Shown here: positions 19,723-28,198 of the stretch, one piece after another
Numbering within the stretch: the stretch's first letter is position 1
Layout: each line of letters opens with the position of its first letter
Source: Deltaproteobacteria bacterium
GTDB lineage: Bacteria > Desulfobacterota > Syntrophia > Syntrophales > UBA2210
Direction of reading: 5' to 3'
DNA: 47,794 nucleotides
Assembly: GCA_016933215.1 (NCBI GenBank)
Contig: JAFGBH010000037.1
Coordinates: 1 to 47,794, forward strand
Notes under the pieces: generated by a model
The model's database searches: none
What the model was told of the DNA's origin: nothing
Seen by the model: only the letters and a program-made list of their open reading frames with translations
Translations under genes and position numbers: made by a program

Positions 19723-20566
19723 CTTTTATTATGATATTGAGCAGCCTGTCCAGATCTTCATTGGACAGAAATCGTATCTCCAGAGTTCCGCCTCGTTTTG
19801 ATTGTCGTATATTCACCTTCGTCATGAATTTTCTGGCAAGCCTTTCCTCAATATCCAGGAGGCTGCTGCTCTTTTGCTGTTTTTTCTTTTTTCCTTCCGG
19901 GGTCGAGAGTCTCTTGACAAGCCGTTCAGTCTCCCTGACACTCAGTTTCTTTCTAAGAATTTCTTTGAGCGTCGTTATCTGCTTATCTTTCGAGTCGAGC
20001 GAAAGGAGGGACCTCCCGTGACCGGTGGAGATAGTCTTTCTTGCAAGGGCCTCTTTTGCCTCGGGAGGAAGTCGGAGGAGTCTCATAAAGTTTGCAATCG
20101 TCGTTCGATCTTTCCCGACTCGTGACGAAATTTCCTCCTGAGAAAGCTTGAATTTACCGACAAGTGTCTGATATGCCTCGGCCTCTTCGACGGGATTCAG
20201 CTCCTCGCGTTGGATGTTTTCTATGAGTGATATTTCCGCAATATCGATATCCTCGGCCTCTCTGATGATGATCGGCACATCTTTCATTCCCGCAGCCTGG
20301 GCCGCTCTCCAGCGCCTCTCACCCGCTATGATTTCGTAGCCGGAATTCGATTTTCTGACGATTATTGGCTGAATGATGCCGTTTTTCTTTATAGAGGCGA
20401 CGAGGCTCTTCTCTTCGTCCCCGTCAAATACCTTGCGTGGCTGAAACCTGTTCGGCGAGAGCTCCTCGATGCCGCACACTGAGAACATGGGTTTACCCGA
20501 GGCATCATCAACGAGATCTGTAAAGATGGCACCAAGACCCTTTCCTAACGCGTTCTTTTTGGCCAT
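19718..20566 (-). CDS. parB: Chromosome partitioning protein ParB (Spo0J)
   Basis: A 282-residue ParB that binds parS, spreads as a CTP-dependent clamp and loads condensin. The N-terminal tail KKNALGKGLGAIF is the usual ParA-stimulating segment. GERRWRAAQAAGM near 80 is the CTP-binding motif, and ENIQREELNPVEEA near 115 is highly conserved. An HTH region follows and the C-terminal dimerisation domain ends in a lysine-rich stretch. It starts one base after parA stops. A perfect parS is found at 30545. Confidence 0.95.
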   Translation of the reverse strand: MAKKNALGKGLGAIFTDLVDDASGKPMFSVCGIEELSPNRFQPRKVFDGDEEKSLVASIKKNGIIQPIIVRKSNSGYEIIAGERRWRAAQAAGMKDVPIIIREAEDIDIAEISLIENIQREELNPVEEAEAYQTLVGKFKLSQEEISSRVGKDRTTIANFMRLLRLPPEAKEALARKTISTGHGRSLLSLDSKDKQITTLKEILRKKLSVRETERLVKRLSTPEGKKKKQQKSSSLLDIEERLARKFMTKVNIRQSKRGGTLEIRFLSNEDLDRLLNIIIKE

Positions 20567-21349
20567 TTATATCCTTCCATTTTCTAATATTTCCCTGGCA
20601 AGGTTCATATACGAAAGTGCACCGCGGGAATTGATATCGTAAAGGATAATCGGAAGTCCGTGGCTTGGACTTTCAGAGAGCCTTACATTTCTGGGTATAA
20701 TCGTCTTAAAAACCTGGGACCCGAAGTATTTATTGACCTCTTCCGCCACCCTGTGAGAAAGCCGGTTTCTCGTATCGAACATGGTGAGCAGTATGCCCGC
20801 GAGCGCAAGTGTCGGGTTCAGACGCGCCTGAACAAGCTTCATCGTTTTTAAAAGTTGGCCAAGTCCCTCCAGCGCAAAGTACTCACATTGCAGAGGAATG
20901 ATGAGATGATCTGATGCAACCAGGGAATTGACGGTCAAAAATCCGAGAGAGGGCGGACAATCGATGATAATATACTCGTAAGCAGGGTCAATGCCTTTAA
21001 GGATCTTTTTGAGTCTCGTTTCCCGTTCCTGAAGCGATACAAATTCCACCTCGACACCGATAAGGTTCTGGTTCGACGGCACAACGTCGAGCGTCGGTAT
21101 ATCGGTAGAAAAAACAGTCTCTTCTATCGGAACCTTGTCGATTAATGCGTGATAAAGATTCTTCTCCTTGACAGCTTCCTTATCGATCCCAACACCGTTG
21201 GTGGCATTTCCCTGGGGGTCGCAATCTATGAGGAGGGTTCTCTTCTCCGCTGCGGCCAGGGATGCCGAGAGGTTTATGGCCGTTGTCGTTTTGCCAACGC
21301 CACCTTTCTGATTGGCTATACATATGATTTTTTTCACTATTTGTTGCAA
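20567..21349 (-). CDS. parA: Chromosome partitioning ATPase ParA (Soj)
   Basis: A 260-residue ParA/Soj ATPase that binds DNA non-specifically and moves ParB-parS complexes. The deviant Walker A NQKGGVGKTTTAINL begins near residue 13, followed by DPQGNATNG and the Walker B IIDCPPSLG. It lacks the long N-terminal DNA-binding domain of plasmid ParAs, so it is the chromosomal type. It is 75 bases from rsmG and directly joined to parB. Confidence 0.95.
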   Translation of the reverse strand: MQQIVKKIICIANQKGGVGKTTTAINLSASLAAAEKRTLLIDCDPQGNATNGVGIDKEAVKEKNLYHALIDKVPIEETVFSTDIPTLDVVPSNQNLIGVEVEFVSLQERETRLKKILKGIDPAYEYIIIDCPPSLGFLTVNSLVASDHLIIPLQCEYFALEGLGQLLKTMKLVQARLNPTLALAGILLTMFDTRNRLSHRVAEEVNKYFGSQVFKTIIPRNVRLSESPSHGLPIILYDINSRGALSYMNLAREILENGRI

Positions 21350-21424
21350 TTCTTTGTCGGGATTTAAAAGGAAGACACCTTAGGAGACGCTACCATAGAA
21401 AGGGATTTTTGAGAAGGGATATTT

Positions 21425-22093
21425 TCAATTTTGGGGGAGTTTTTTAAATAACAGGAGGTTTCTTTTATGTCCTGTAATGGGGAGTTCGATATCGTGGCAT
21501 TCATGGAGGGCGAGACCCTTTTTCAGGGCCAGGCCCGACGACTCCCTGAGCTCGATATCTGTATTTTTACCCTTCATTGCTATCAGCGTTCCCCCGGAGG
21601 ACAGGAAGGGTTCCCCCTTGTCGATCAGCTCGGGGAGCTTGAAGGTGGCCCTCGATATCACGATATCATAGGACCCCCGATGATCCTTTTCCCCCATGAT
21701 AGATTCGACCCTCTCGTTGATAATGGTGATGTCGTCGAGATCGAGTTTCCGCGCCACATTTTTCAGGAATGAGGCCTTTTTTCTCGATGATTCCACGAGG
21801 GTGAGCTTCAGCGGTTTCACTACTATCTTGAGAGGAATGCCGGGAAAGCCCGCACCCGAGCCGAGATCGAGCAGCCTTGAAGACTTTCTTTGTATGAAAT
21901 GAAGGACGGTCAGTGAATCGATGAAGTGTTTTATGGGAATATCGAGGGGAGACTTGACGGAAACGAGAGAGATACTTTTGTTCCAGAAGATCAATTCCTC
22001 GTAGTATTTCGTAAAGAGGGTTCTTTCTCCGTCGCCGAGCGGAACATTTATTTTCCCTGATGCCTCAACGAGTATGTCCTCGAACCTGCCCAT
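21425..22093 (-). CDS. rsmG: 16S rRNA (guanine527-N7)-methyltransferase
   Basis: RsmG (GidB) methylates G527 in 16S rRNA using S-adenosylmethionine. The 222-residue protein has the SAM motif LLDLGSGAGFPGIPLKI near 95-111, preceded by the family segment HFIDSLTVL, and VISRATFKLPELI later. The linkage rsmG-parA-parB is a classic origin cluster; mnmG, the usual upstream partner, is missing and a divergent gene begins 60 bases away. Confidence 0.95.
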   Translation of the reverse strand: MGRFEDILVEASGKINVPLGDGERTLFTKYYEELIFWNKSISLVSVKSPLDIPIKHFIDSLTVLHFIQRKSSRLLDLGSGAGFPGIPLKIVVKPLKLTLVESSRKKASFLKNVARKLDLDDITIINERVESIMGEKDHRGSYDIVISRATFKLPELIDKGEPFLSSGGTLIAMKGKNTDIELRESSGLALKKGLALHECHDIELPITGHKRNLLLFKKLPQN

Positions 22094-22153
22094 TGTCTCC
22101 GACTTCTCCCTAATATTTGATTAGCGCTGAATTTTAAGATAAGAAGGATCGAA

Positions 22154-22948
22154 GTGCAACAGCAAAAGGAGGTTGACATATATCAAATGCAGGCATGGGC
22201 GAGGCTTGAAAATGTCACCATAGTTCTCAAGGGGCCCAAGTATCCCGGTAATATCGGTTCCGTCGCGAGGTGTGCAAAGAACATGGGGATTGAAAAGATA
22301 GTGGTCGTCGGCGGGTCCGAATACGACAGGGAAGAGATAAATCGCATGTCGACACACCTCGCAGCTGACGTGGTTGAGAACATTGAATACCATGAAGACC
22401 TGCGGGAGGCGCTCGCTCCTTTTCGATATATCGTCGGGACGACGGCGCGGCGCGGAAACACTAACCTGAAAAGGTCGATAACGGATCCCCGGGAAATGGC
22501 ACAGGCAATTGCCCCGATAGTCAAAAAAAATGAGGTCGGGTTATTGTTCGGACCCGAAGACAGGGGGCTAACGAACAGCGAATTGAAATACTGCGACATA
22601 CTGGTCAGTATCCCCACATCGGAACGGATGCGTTCGATAAACCTCTCCCATTCCGTCATGATAATTGCCTACGAGGTCTTTACGGCGTCTTTTGGATCGA
22701 ATTCGAGCTTTACCCCCAAACTCGCAACATCTGCCGAAAAAGAGGGGATGTATGACCATATGCAGGAGATCCTCATGAAGATGAATTACATATATCCAGA
22801 AAGTCCCCACTATGCGATGACCAGTATACGGAATTTATTTTCAAGGCTCAATCTCACCGCGAGGGATGTGAAAATTATCAGGGGTGTCTGCCGGCAGATC
22901 AACCTCTACGGCAGGGGAAAAACAAAAAACTTGACTTTACCCATGTAG
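22154..22948 (+). CDS. trmJ: TrmJ-type SPOUT RNA methyltransferase
   Basis: A 264-residue SPOUT methyltransferase of the TrmH family, group 1. The start motif VLKGPKYPGNIGSVARCAKNMG, the FGPEDRGLTNSEL knot motif near 136 and LNLSHSVMIIAYE match TrmJ, which forms 2'-O-methyl at tRNA position 32. The C-terminal RNLFSRLNLTARDVKIIRGVCRQI is the usual dimer helix region. The start is uncertain: GTG 22154 has AAGGA five bases before it, while ATG 22187 has AGGAGG 15 bases before it. Assignment as TrmJ is by similarity; it could modify another RNA. Confidence 0.85.
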   Translation: MQQQKEVDIYQMQAWARLENVTIVLKGPKYPGNIGSVARCAKNMGIEKIVVVGGSEYDREEINRMSTHLAADVVENIEYHEDLREALAPFRYIVGTTARRGNTNLKRSITDPREMAQAIAPIVKKNEVGLLFGPEDRGLTNSELKYCDILVSIPTSERMRSINLSHSVMIIAYEVFTASFGSNSSFTPKLATSAEKEGMYDHMQEILMKMNYIYPESPHYAMTSIRNLFSRLNLTARDVKIIRGVCRQINLYGRGKTKNLTLPM

Positions 22949-23070
22949 AAACTTAATAGTTTTCGATACTAAAGTGATGAAACAAAACGAACGGGAGGCA
23001 CGTGATCCGTCTGCAACGTGAGAGACCATGACGGGTTGTTTCCCGAATCTATTTGGATGGGGAAAATACA

Positions 23071-24228
23071 ATGGAAAAGACATTTTCTTTTACGGGAGCA
23101 AAAAAGATCGTCTTCGGATGCGGTTCTTTTGAAAAGCTCGGTGAGTATATCGACGAACTGGGGGGGAAGCGCCCCATGGTAGTGATCGATAAAAATCTTG
23201 CCGATGCCGGCTATCGGGAAAAGATAGCAGCGTTTTTTGAAGGCATCGGTATGACCTATGAGCTCTATGACCGGGTTGAAGCAGAGCCCCCGCTGGAGTT
23301 AGCCGACGAGGGTGCGAAGGTAGCACTGAAGAAAAAATCTGATATTGTGATAGGAATAGGGGGAGGGAGCGCGATGGATACGGCAAAGGCCATATCCGTA
23401 ATCGCCGCAAACAAAGGAAAAGCCAAGGATTATTTAGGCTTGAATAATATTCCAGGACCCGGTCTTCCGAAGATAATGATACCGACCACGGCCGGTACCG
23501 GGAGCGAAGTCACCTTTACCTCGGTCTTTATAAGGGGTGATTTAAAGAAGAAAGAGGGGATGAACAGCCCCTATCTCTACCCAGAGATAGCGCTTCTCGA
23601 TCCGGTCTTAACCCTGAGCGTGCCTTCAGCAGTGACGGCATCAACCGGAGTGGATGCCTTCTGTCATGCCCTGGAATCATATACATCGAAAAATTCGAGC
23701 CCCATGAGTGAGATGTTTTCCCTCGAGGCGATGGACCTCATTGCATCGAGCCTCCGAACCTGTGTGCATAATGGTGATGATATCGCTGCCCGTGAGGCAA
23801 TGTTGCTGGGCAGTTTATATGCAGGACTGGGGCTTGCAAATGCGGGAGTTACCGCCGTGCATTCGCTTTCCTATCCCCTCGGCGGAAAGTACGGAATCCC
23901 TCACGGAATGGCGAATACGGTACTCCTCCCCGCGGTTATGCAGTTCAACCTTCCCGGTGCAATCGAGAAACTCGCCGTGGTTGCCGAGATTATGGGGGAG
24001 GTTGTGGAGGATCTCTCCCCCCGCGAGGCGGCGGACATGGCCGTTGGTGCCGTCGAGGCACTGATCCATGATTGTGACATCAATGACACCCTCGAGACCT
24101 TGGGCGTGGAAAGGAAAGATTTTCCGGAACTTGCGGAGATGGCCATGACCGTTGCCCGGCCGCTGGCGAACAATCCGCGCACGGTAACGGTAGAGGATGC
24201 CATAGAGATATATGAGGATGCCTTTTAA
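23071..24228 (+). CDS. kdnB: Kdo C8 alcohol dehydrogenase-like enzyme (KdnB type)
   Basis: A 385-residue group III (iron/zinc) alcohol dehydrogenase. The nucleotide motif GIGGGSAMD is at about 95-103, and metal ligands are D195, H199, H264 and H278. ATG 23071 has GGGGAA six bases before it; the TTG at 23053 is less likely. Alone it would be an ordinary metal-dependent dehydrogenase. It is followed by a PLP aminotransferase, hldD and kdsB. In Shewanella oneidensis, KdnB of this family oxidises Kdo at C8 and KdnA aminates the product to give 8-amino-Kdo. The assignment rests mainly on this context. Confidence 0.75.
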   Translation: MEKTFSFTGAKKIVFGCGSFEKLGEYIDELGGKRPMVVIDKNLADAGYREKIAAFFEGIGMTYELYDRVEAEPPLELADEGAKVALKKKSDIVIGIGGGSAMDTAKAISVIAANKGKAKDYLGLNNIPGPGLPKIMIPTTAGTGSEVTFTSVFIRGDLKKKEGMNSPYLYPEIALLDPVLTLSVPSAVTASTGVDAFCHALESYTSKNSSPMSEMFSLEAMDLIASSLRTCVHNGDDIAAREAMLLGSLYAGLGLANAGVTAVHSLSYPLGGKYGIPHGMANTVLLPAVMQFNLPGAIEKLAVVAEIMGEVVEDLSPREAADMAVGAVEALIHDCDINDTLETLGVERKDFPELAEMAMTVARPLANNPRTVTVEDAIEIYEDAF

Positions 24229-24259
24229 AAGAGCAATTGACTGAACGTGGAGGAGAAAA

Positions 24260-25462
24260 ATGGCAGGATCTGAGCTTATTGGAAGAGAAGAGATGAAGGA
24301 AGTCATGGATGTCCTGGAAACGGGAGTGTTCGCGAGATACGAGTTTGATAACGAGAGAAAGGGCATCTACAAGGTGAAGGAGTTTGAAGAGGCCTTTGCA
24401 AAATACCTCGGCTGTAACCACAGCCTCGGTGTGACCTCCGGTTCGGCCGCACTCAAGGTGGCGATGACGGCACTTGATATCGGCCCCGGAGATGAAGTAA
24501 TCGTGCCGGCCTTTGATTTTATTGCCACCTACGAAGCGGTGCTTGAAGTGGGGGCCATCCCCATCATGACCGATATAGACGATTCACTGAATTTAGATCC
24601 TGTGGCTTTAGAAGAGAGGATAACTCCCTATACGAAGGCGGTTATCCCCGTCCATATGTGCGGGGCACCGGCGAATATTGAAGAGATCATCAACGTCGCA
24701 AAACGCCACAAGCTTCTGGTCCTCGAGGACAATGCGCAGGCCTGCGGAGGGAGTTATAAAGGCAGGAAACTCGGCACGTTCGGCGATATGGGGATTTTGA
24801 GTTTTGATTATTATAAAACCATGACCACCGGCGAGGGGGGGATGGTGATCACGAACGACAAGGGACTGTACGATCGGTCCGACTGGTATCACGATCACGG
24901 CCATGATCACAACCCGAACGTGGGAAGGGGTCTCGAAGGGAGAACCATTCTCGGGTTCAATTTTCGGATGAATGAATTCCAGGGCGCCGTCGGTCTGGCA
25001 CAGCTGAGAAAACTCGACTATATCATCGGCGAGCAGAGGAAAAACAAGGCGGCCATAAAGGAGGCACTCGCCGACGTACCGGGAGCAGGGTTCAGAAAAC
25101 TGTTCGATCCCGATGGTGATACCGCGACCTTTCTGGGATTTAATCTTCCCGATGAGCCGACGACACGGAAATTCCAGAGCGTTCTGAAAGAGGAGGGTGT
25201 CGATACGATTTACTACAAGGATAATGCATGGCATTACGCGCCGAGATGGGAACATCTTATTGCCTGGTCAACGGCGAATTCGAAACAATACCCCTTCACC
25301 TCGCCCGATTATAAGGGAAAAGTGGAATATACCACCGATCATATCCCCCATGCCGAGGAGATACTCGGAAGAACACTCTTTATGATCATACCGGTCAAGA
25401 TGGCGGACGAGAGGCTGGAAGCAATACGGGGAGGGATTCAAAGGGCGGCAAAGGCGCTTTAG
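24260..25462 (+). CDS. kdnA: PLP aminotransferase for 8-amino-Kdo (KdnA type)
   Basis: A 400-residue DegT/DnrJ/EryC1-family sugar aminotransferase. The PLP-binding lysine is K186 in SFDYYKTMTTGEGG. Other family motifs are GVTSGSAALKVAM near 57, the PAFDFIATYEAVL loop, DNAQACGG near 157 and the GFNFRMNEFQGAVG segment. It would transfer an amino group, probably from glutamate, to the C8 aldehyde made by the preceding dehydrogenase. The start has GGAGG before the ATG. It lies 31 bases after kdnB and 23 before hldD. Confidence 0.8.
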   Translation: MAGSELIGREEMKEVMDVLETGVFARYEFDNERKGIYKVKEFEEAFAKYLGCNHSLGVTSGSAALKVAMTALDIGPGDEVIVPAFDFIATYEAVLEVGAIPIMTDIDDSLNLDPVALEERITPYTKAVIPVHMCGAPANIEEIINVAKRHKLLVLEDNAQACGGSYKGRKLGTFGDMGILSFDYYKTMTTGEGGMVITNDKGLYDRSDWYHDHGHDHNPNVGRGLEGRTILGFNFRMNEFQGAVGLAQLRKLDYIIGEQRKNKAAIKEALADVPGAGFRKLFDPDGDTATFLGFNLPDEPTTRKFQSVLKEEGVDTIYYKDNAWHYAPRWEHLIAWSTANSKQYPFTSPDYKGKVEYTTDHIPHAEEILGRTLFMIIPVKMADERLEAIRGGIQRAAKAL

Positions 25463-25485
25463 CATATTCCAAGGAGCTGAAATCA

Positions 25486-26460
25486 ATGATAATCGTAACA
25501 GGAGGCGCGGGATTTATCGGGAGCGCCATTGTATGGAAATTAAACAACGAGGGGATCGATGACATTATCGTGGTCGACGACCTGGGCACATCTGAAAAGT
25601 GGAAAAATCTCGTTAACTTACGTTATAATGATTATATTCACATGGATGATTTCCTCGATATGGTCTTAGAAGATGACGTCCCCTTTTCGGTGAGCGGCAT
25701 AATTCATATGGGGGCCTGTTCATCAACCACCGAACGTGACGCCGATTACCTGATGGAAAACAATTACCGCTACAGCGTCAACCTTGCCGACTGGGCCGTA
25801 AAGAGAGCAGTTCGGTTTATCTATGCGAGCAGTGCGGCGACCTACGGTAACGGATCATTAGGGTTTTCCGATGACGCTGATGTAATGGCGGCACTCAAGC
25901 CGATCAATATGTACGGTTATTCCAAACAGCTCTTCGACCTCTGGGTTATGAGAAACAAGCTGGAGACGAAGATGGCGGGGATCAAGTTCTTTAACGTCTT
26001 CGGGCCAAACGAATACCACAAAGGTGACATGAGGAGCGTCATTCATAAGTCTTTTGGTCAGATCGCCGAGACCGGAAAGGTGCGGCTTTTTAAATCGCAC
26101 AGGCCCGAATACGGGGACGGGGAACAGAAGAGGGATTTTGTCTATGTAAAGGATTGCGTTGACGTCCTCTGGTGGTTTCTTCAGAATCGGGAAGTGAACG
26201 GTATCTTTAACCTCGGAACGGGCAAAGCGAGGACATGGAATGACCTGGTAAAGGCGGTCTTCTCCGCCACCGGAAGGGACCCTGAGATCGAATATGTCGA
26301 TATGCCGGAATCGATACGGGACCAATATCAGTACTTTACCGAAGCGAGGATGGACAAGCTCCGTCTTACGAGGTGCCCCCTTTCCTTTCATTCTCTCGAG
26401 GACGCCGTTGCCGATTATGTCAAAAAGTATCTCGCCGGGGGTGAAAAATGCCTCGGGTAA
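25486..26460 (+). CDS. hldD: ADP-L-glycero-D-manno-heptose 6-epimerase
   Basis: A 324-residue short-chain-dehydrogenase-type epimerase that makes the heptose donor of the lipopolysaccharide inner core. The NADP motif is GGAGFIG at 6-12, catalytic serine 116 is in YASSAATYG, and the YxxxK pair is Y143 and K147 in MYGYSKQ. The NVFGPNEYHKGDMRSV and FKSHRPEYGDGEQKRDFVYV segments are typical of HldD. The end overlaps kdsB by 13 bases, so the two are coupled. Confidence 0.93.
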   Translation: MIIVTGGAGFIGSAIVWKLNNEGIDDIIVVDDLGTSEKWKNLVNLRYNDYIHMDDFLDMVLEDDVPFSVSGIIHMGACSSTTERDADYLMENNYRYSVNLADWAVKRAVRFIYASSAATYGNGSLGFSDDADVMAALKPINMYGYSKQLFDLWVMRNKLETKMAGIKFFNVFGPNEYHKGDMRSVIHKSFGQIAETGKVRLFKSHRPEYGDGEQKRDFVYVKDCVDVLWWFLQNREVNGIFNLGTGKARTWNDLVKAVFSATGRDPEIEYVDMPESIRDQYQYFTEARMDKLRLTRCPLSFHSLEDAVADYVKKYLAGGEKCLG

Positions 26461-27200
26461 TCTGTATCATACCTGCCCGCTACAGTTCTTCACGGTTTGA
26501 GGGGAAACCCCTTGCTGATATTGCGGGGAAACCGATGATACAGCATGTCTATGAGCGGGTGTTACGGTCGAAATCGGTGTCCCATGTGGCGGTGGCATCG
26601 GATGATGAAAGGATACTCTCGACCGTCGAGAAGTTCGGGGGAAATGCAATATCAACCTCTGACAGGCACCGTTCGGGAACGGACAGGATTGCCGAGGCCG
26701 TTCAGTCTCTTAATCTCAAGGATTCCGATATTGTCGTCAATATACAGGGGGATCAGCCACTCTTTGTCCCTTCACAGATCGACGAGGTCGTCGCCCCTCT
26801 TCTGGACGATTCCCTGTTGGATTTCTGCACCCTTGTCTATCGGATACGGAGGGAAGAGGAAATACACCACCCGAACGCCGTGAAGGTCGTTTTCGATGAA
26901 GATCACTTTGCCCTCTACTTCTCGCGTGCTGCGATCCCCTATGTAAGGGATAAAAATAACGAGGTATCCTATTACAAACATCACGGCATATATTCATACC
27001 GAAAAGACTTTCTGGTAACCTTTACGGGGCTCCCGGAGGGATACCTTGAAAAACTGGAGGCCCTGGAGCAATTGAGGGCCCTCGAGAATGGATACAAAAT
27101 AAAGGTCGTAGAGACAGAGCACGATTCGGTGGAGGTGGATACACCTGAGGAACTTGAACGGGTACGAAAAATTCTGGCCGAAGAAGCCGTTGATAGCTGA
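26448..27200 (+). CDS. kdsB: 3-deoxy-manno-octulosonate cytidylyltransferase (Kdo or 8-amino-Kdo)
   Basis: The 250-residue enzyme activates Kdo-type sugars as CMP derivatives. It shows the N-terminal IIPARYSSSRFEGKPL, the NIQGDQPLFVP acceptor loop near 97-107 and the KHHGIYSYRKDFL segment. As the last gene after kdnB-kdnA-hldD it may prefer 8-amino-Kdo, as the Shewanella enzyme does. The sequence does not by itself settle the substrate. Its start lies inside the end of hldD. Confidence 0.93.
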   Translation: MPRVICIIPARYSSSRFEGKPLADIAGKPMIQHVYERVLRSKSVSHVAVASDDERILSTVEKFGGNAISTSDRHRSGTDRIAEAVQSLNLKDSDIVVNIQGDQPLFVPSQIDEVVAPLLDDSLLDFCTLVYRIRREEEIHHPNAVKVVFDEDHFALYFSRAAIPYVRDKNNEVSYYKHHGIYSYRKDFLVTFTGLPEGYLEKLEALEQLRALENGYKIKVVETEHDSVEVDTPEELERVRKILAEEAVDS

Positions 27201-27271
27201 GGGTATTTACAATTTCTTTCATTTATCGTGTTGTCAGCAGGTTTTGCAAAACAGGAAGGCCCGCCTTGGAT

Positions 27272-27299
27272 TTGCCTATTGAAATTTCGTTATTATAGT
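27272..27299 (+). promoter_or_regulatory. Possible sigma-70 promoter for the FAH-family gene
   Basis: TTGCCT (27272-27277) and TATAGT (27294-27299) are separated by 16 bases and lie 45 bases before the ATG at 27345. The surroundings are AT-rich. The match is moderate and was judged by eye only. Confidence 0.35.
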
Positions 27300-27344
27300 A
27301 TTATAAAAAACCGTTATTTAGGGAATATACGAGCGAGACCGCCA

Positions 27345-28160
27345 ATGAAAATCATACGGTTCCTTTCAGAAGACGACAGGGTGTTGACCGGAGTCTTTGA
27401 CACGAAAACCCCGGATGTTTCAAGAGTAATAGAAGGGGACATTTTCACCGATATAGCAGTGACTGAAAAATGGGAGAAAATCAAGACTATTCTCCCCCCC
27501 CTCGCTCCCGTTAATATTCTCTGCCTCGGATTAAACTACAAAGAGCATGCCGCTGAGACAAAGGTGACCTCACCAGAAAGCCCGGTCCTTTTTCTTAAGG
27601 GCACAAACAGTGTCGTGGGTCCGGGTTCGCCCATCGTTCTTCCGCGCGTTGCCCCCGATGAGGTTGATTATGAGGCTGAACTTGCCGTTATTATTGGGAA
27701 TAAAGTGAGAAATATATCGGCGGATGACGCAAGAAACTCCATATTTGGATACACCTGTGCTAATGATGTGAGTGCGCGAGACTGGCAGATATTTAAGCAG
27801 AAGGGTCAGTGGGCTCGAGGGAAGAGTTTCGATACATTCTGTCCGCTCGGTCCTTATGTGGTGACGGCGGATGAGATCGAAGACCCCGATAGTCTGCCGA
27901 TACGTGCAATTCTGAACGATAGGGTAATGCAGGATTCCAATACGTCGAATATGATCTTCGATGTTTCCGCAATCGTAAGCGATCTCAGTCAGTCCATGAC
28001 GCTTTATCCCGGGACGCTTATCTTGACGGGGACTCCGGAAGGTGTTGGATTTACAAGGGAACCGCCCGTTTTTCTGAAAGATGGTGATATAATTACAATC
28101 GAGATAGAAGGTATTGGTAGATTGGTAAACCCCGTAAGGCAGGAGGGTAACAAAAGGTAA
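27345..28160 (+). CDS. Fumarylacetoacetate-hydrolase-family protein
   Basis: A 271-residue member of the FAH superfamily, whose enzymes hydrolyse or decarboxylate acylpyruvate-like beta-diketo acids, or act on oxaloacetate. It has the short N-terminal domain, then the motif CLGLNYKEHAAE, then YEAELAVIIG with the metal-binding glutamates, the NDVSARDWQ segment and GTPEGVGF near the end. ATG 27345 (MKIIRFL) is preferred over the upstream frame start at 27228, which would encode an unrelated stretch and swallow the promoter. It is monocistronic, followed 38 bases later by the protease gene. The substrate cannot be told. Confidence 0.88.
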   Translation: MKIIRFLSEDDRVLTGVFDTKTPDVSRVIEGDIFTDIAVTEKWEKIKTILPPLAPVNILCLGLNYKEHAAETKVTSPESPVLFLKGTNSVVGPGSPIVLPRVAPDEVDYEAELAVIIGNKVRNISADDARNSIFGYTCANDVSARDWQIFKQKGQWARGKSFDTFCPLGPYVVTADEIEDPDSLPIRAILNDRVMQDSNTSNMIFDVSAIVSDLSQSMTLYPGTLILTGTPEGVGFTREPPVFLKDGDIITIEIEGIGRLVNPVRQEGNKR

Positions 28161-28198
28161 TAAAAGGAGAATTACAATATTTATCACAGGGAGGATGT

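Noticed and set aside
22998-23003. A second parS at the CACGTG before kdnB
   Set aside because: Only the central six bases match; the flanks are not GTTTC and GAAAC.
22990-23047. Structured RNA upstream of kdnB
   Set aside because: CACGT/ACGTG and CGGGA/TCCCG arms are present, but they are short, their spacing is irregular and no known RNA class fits.
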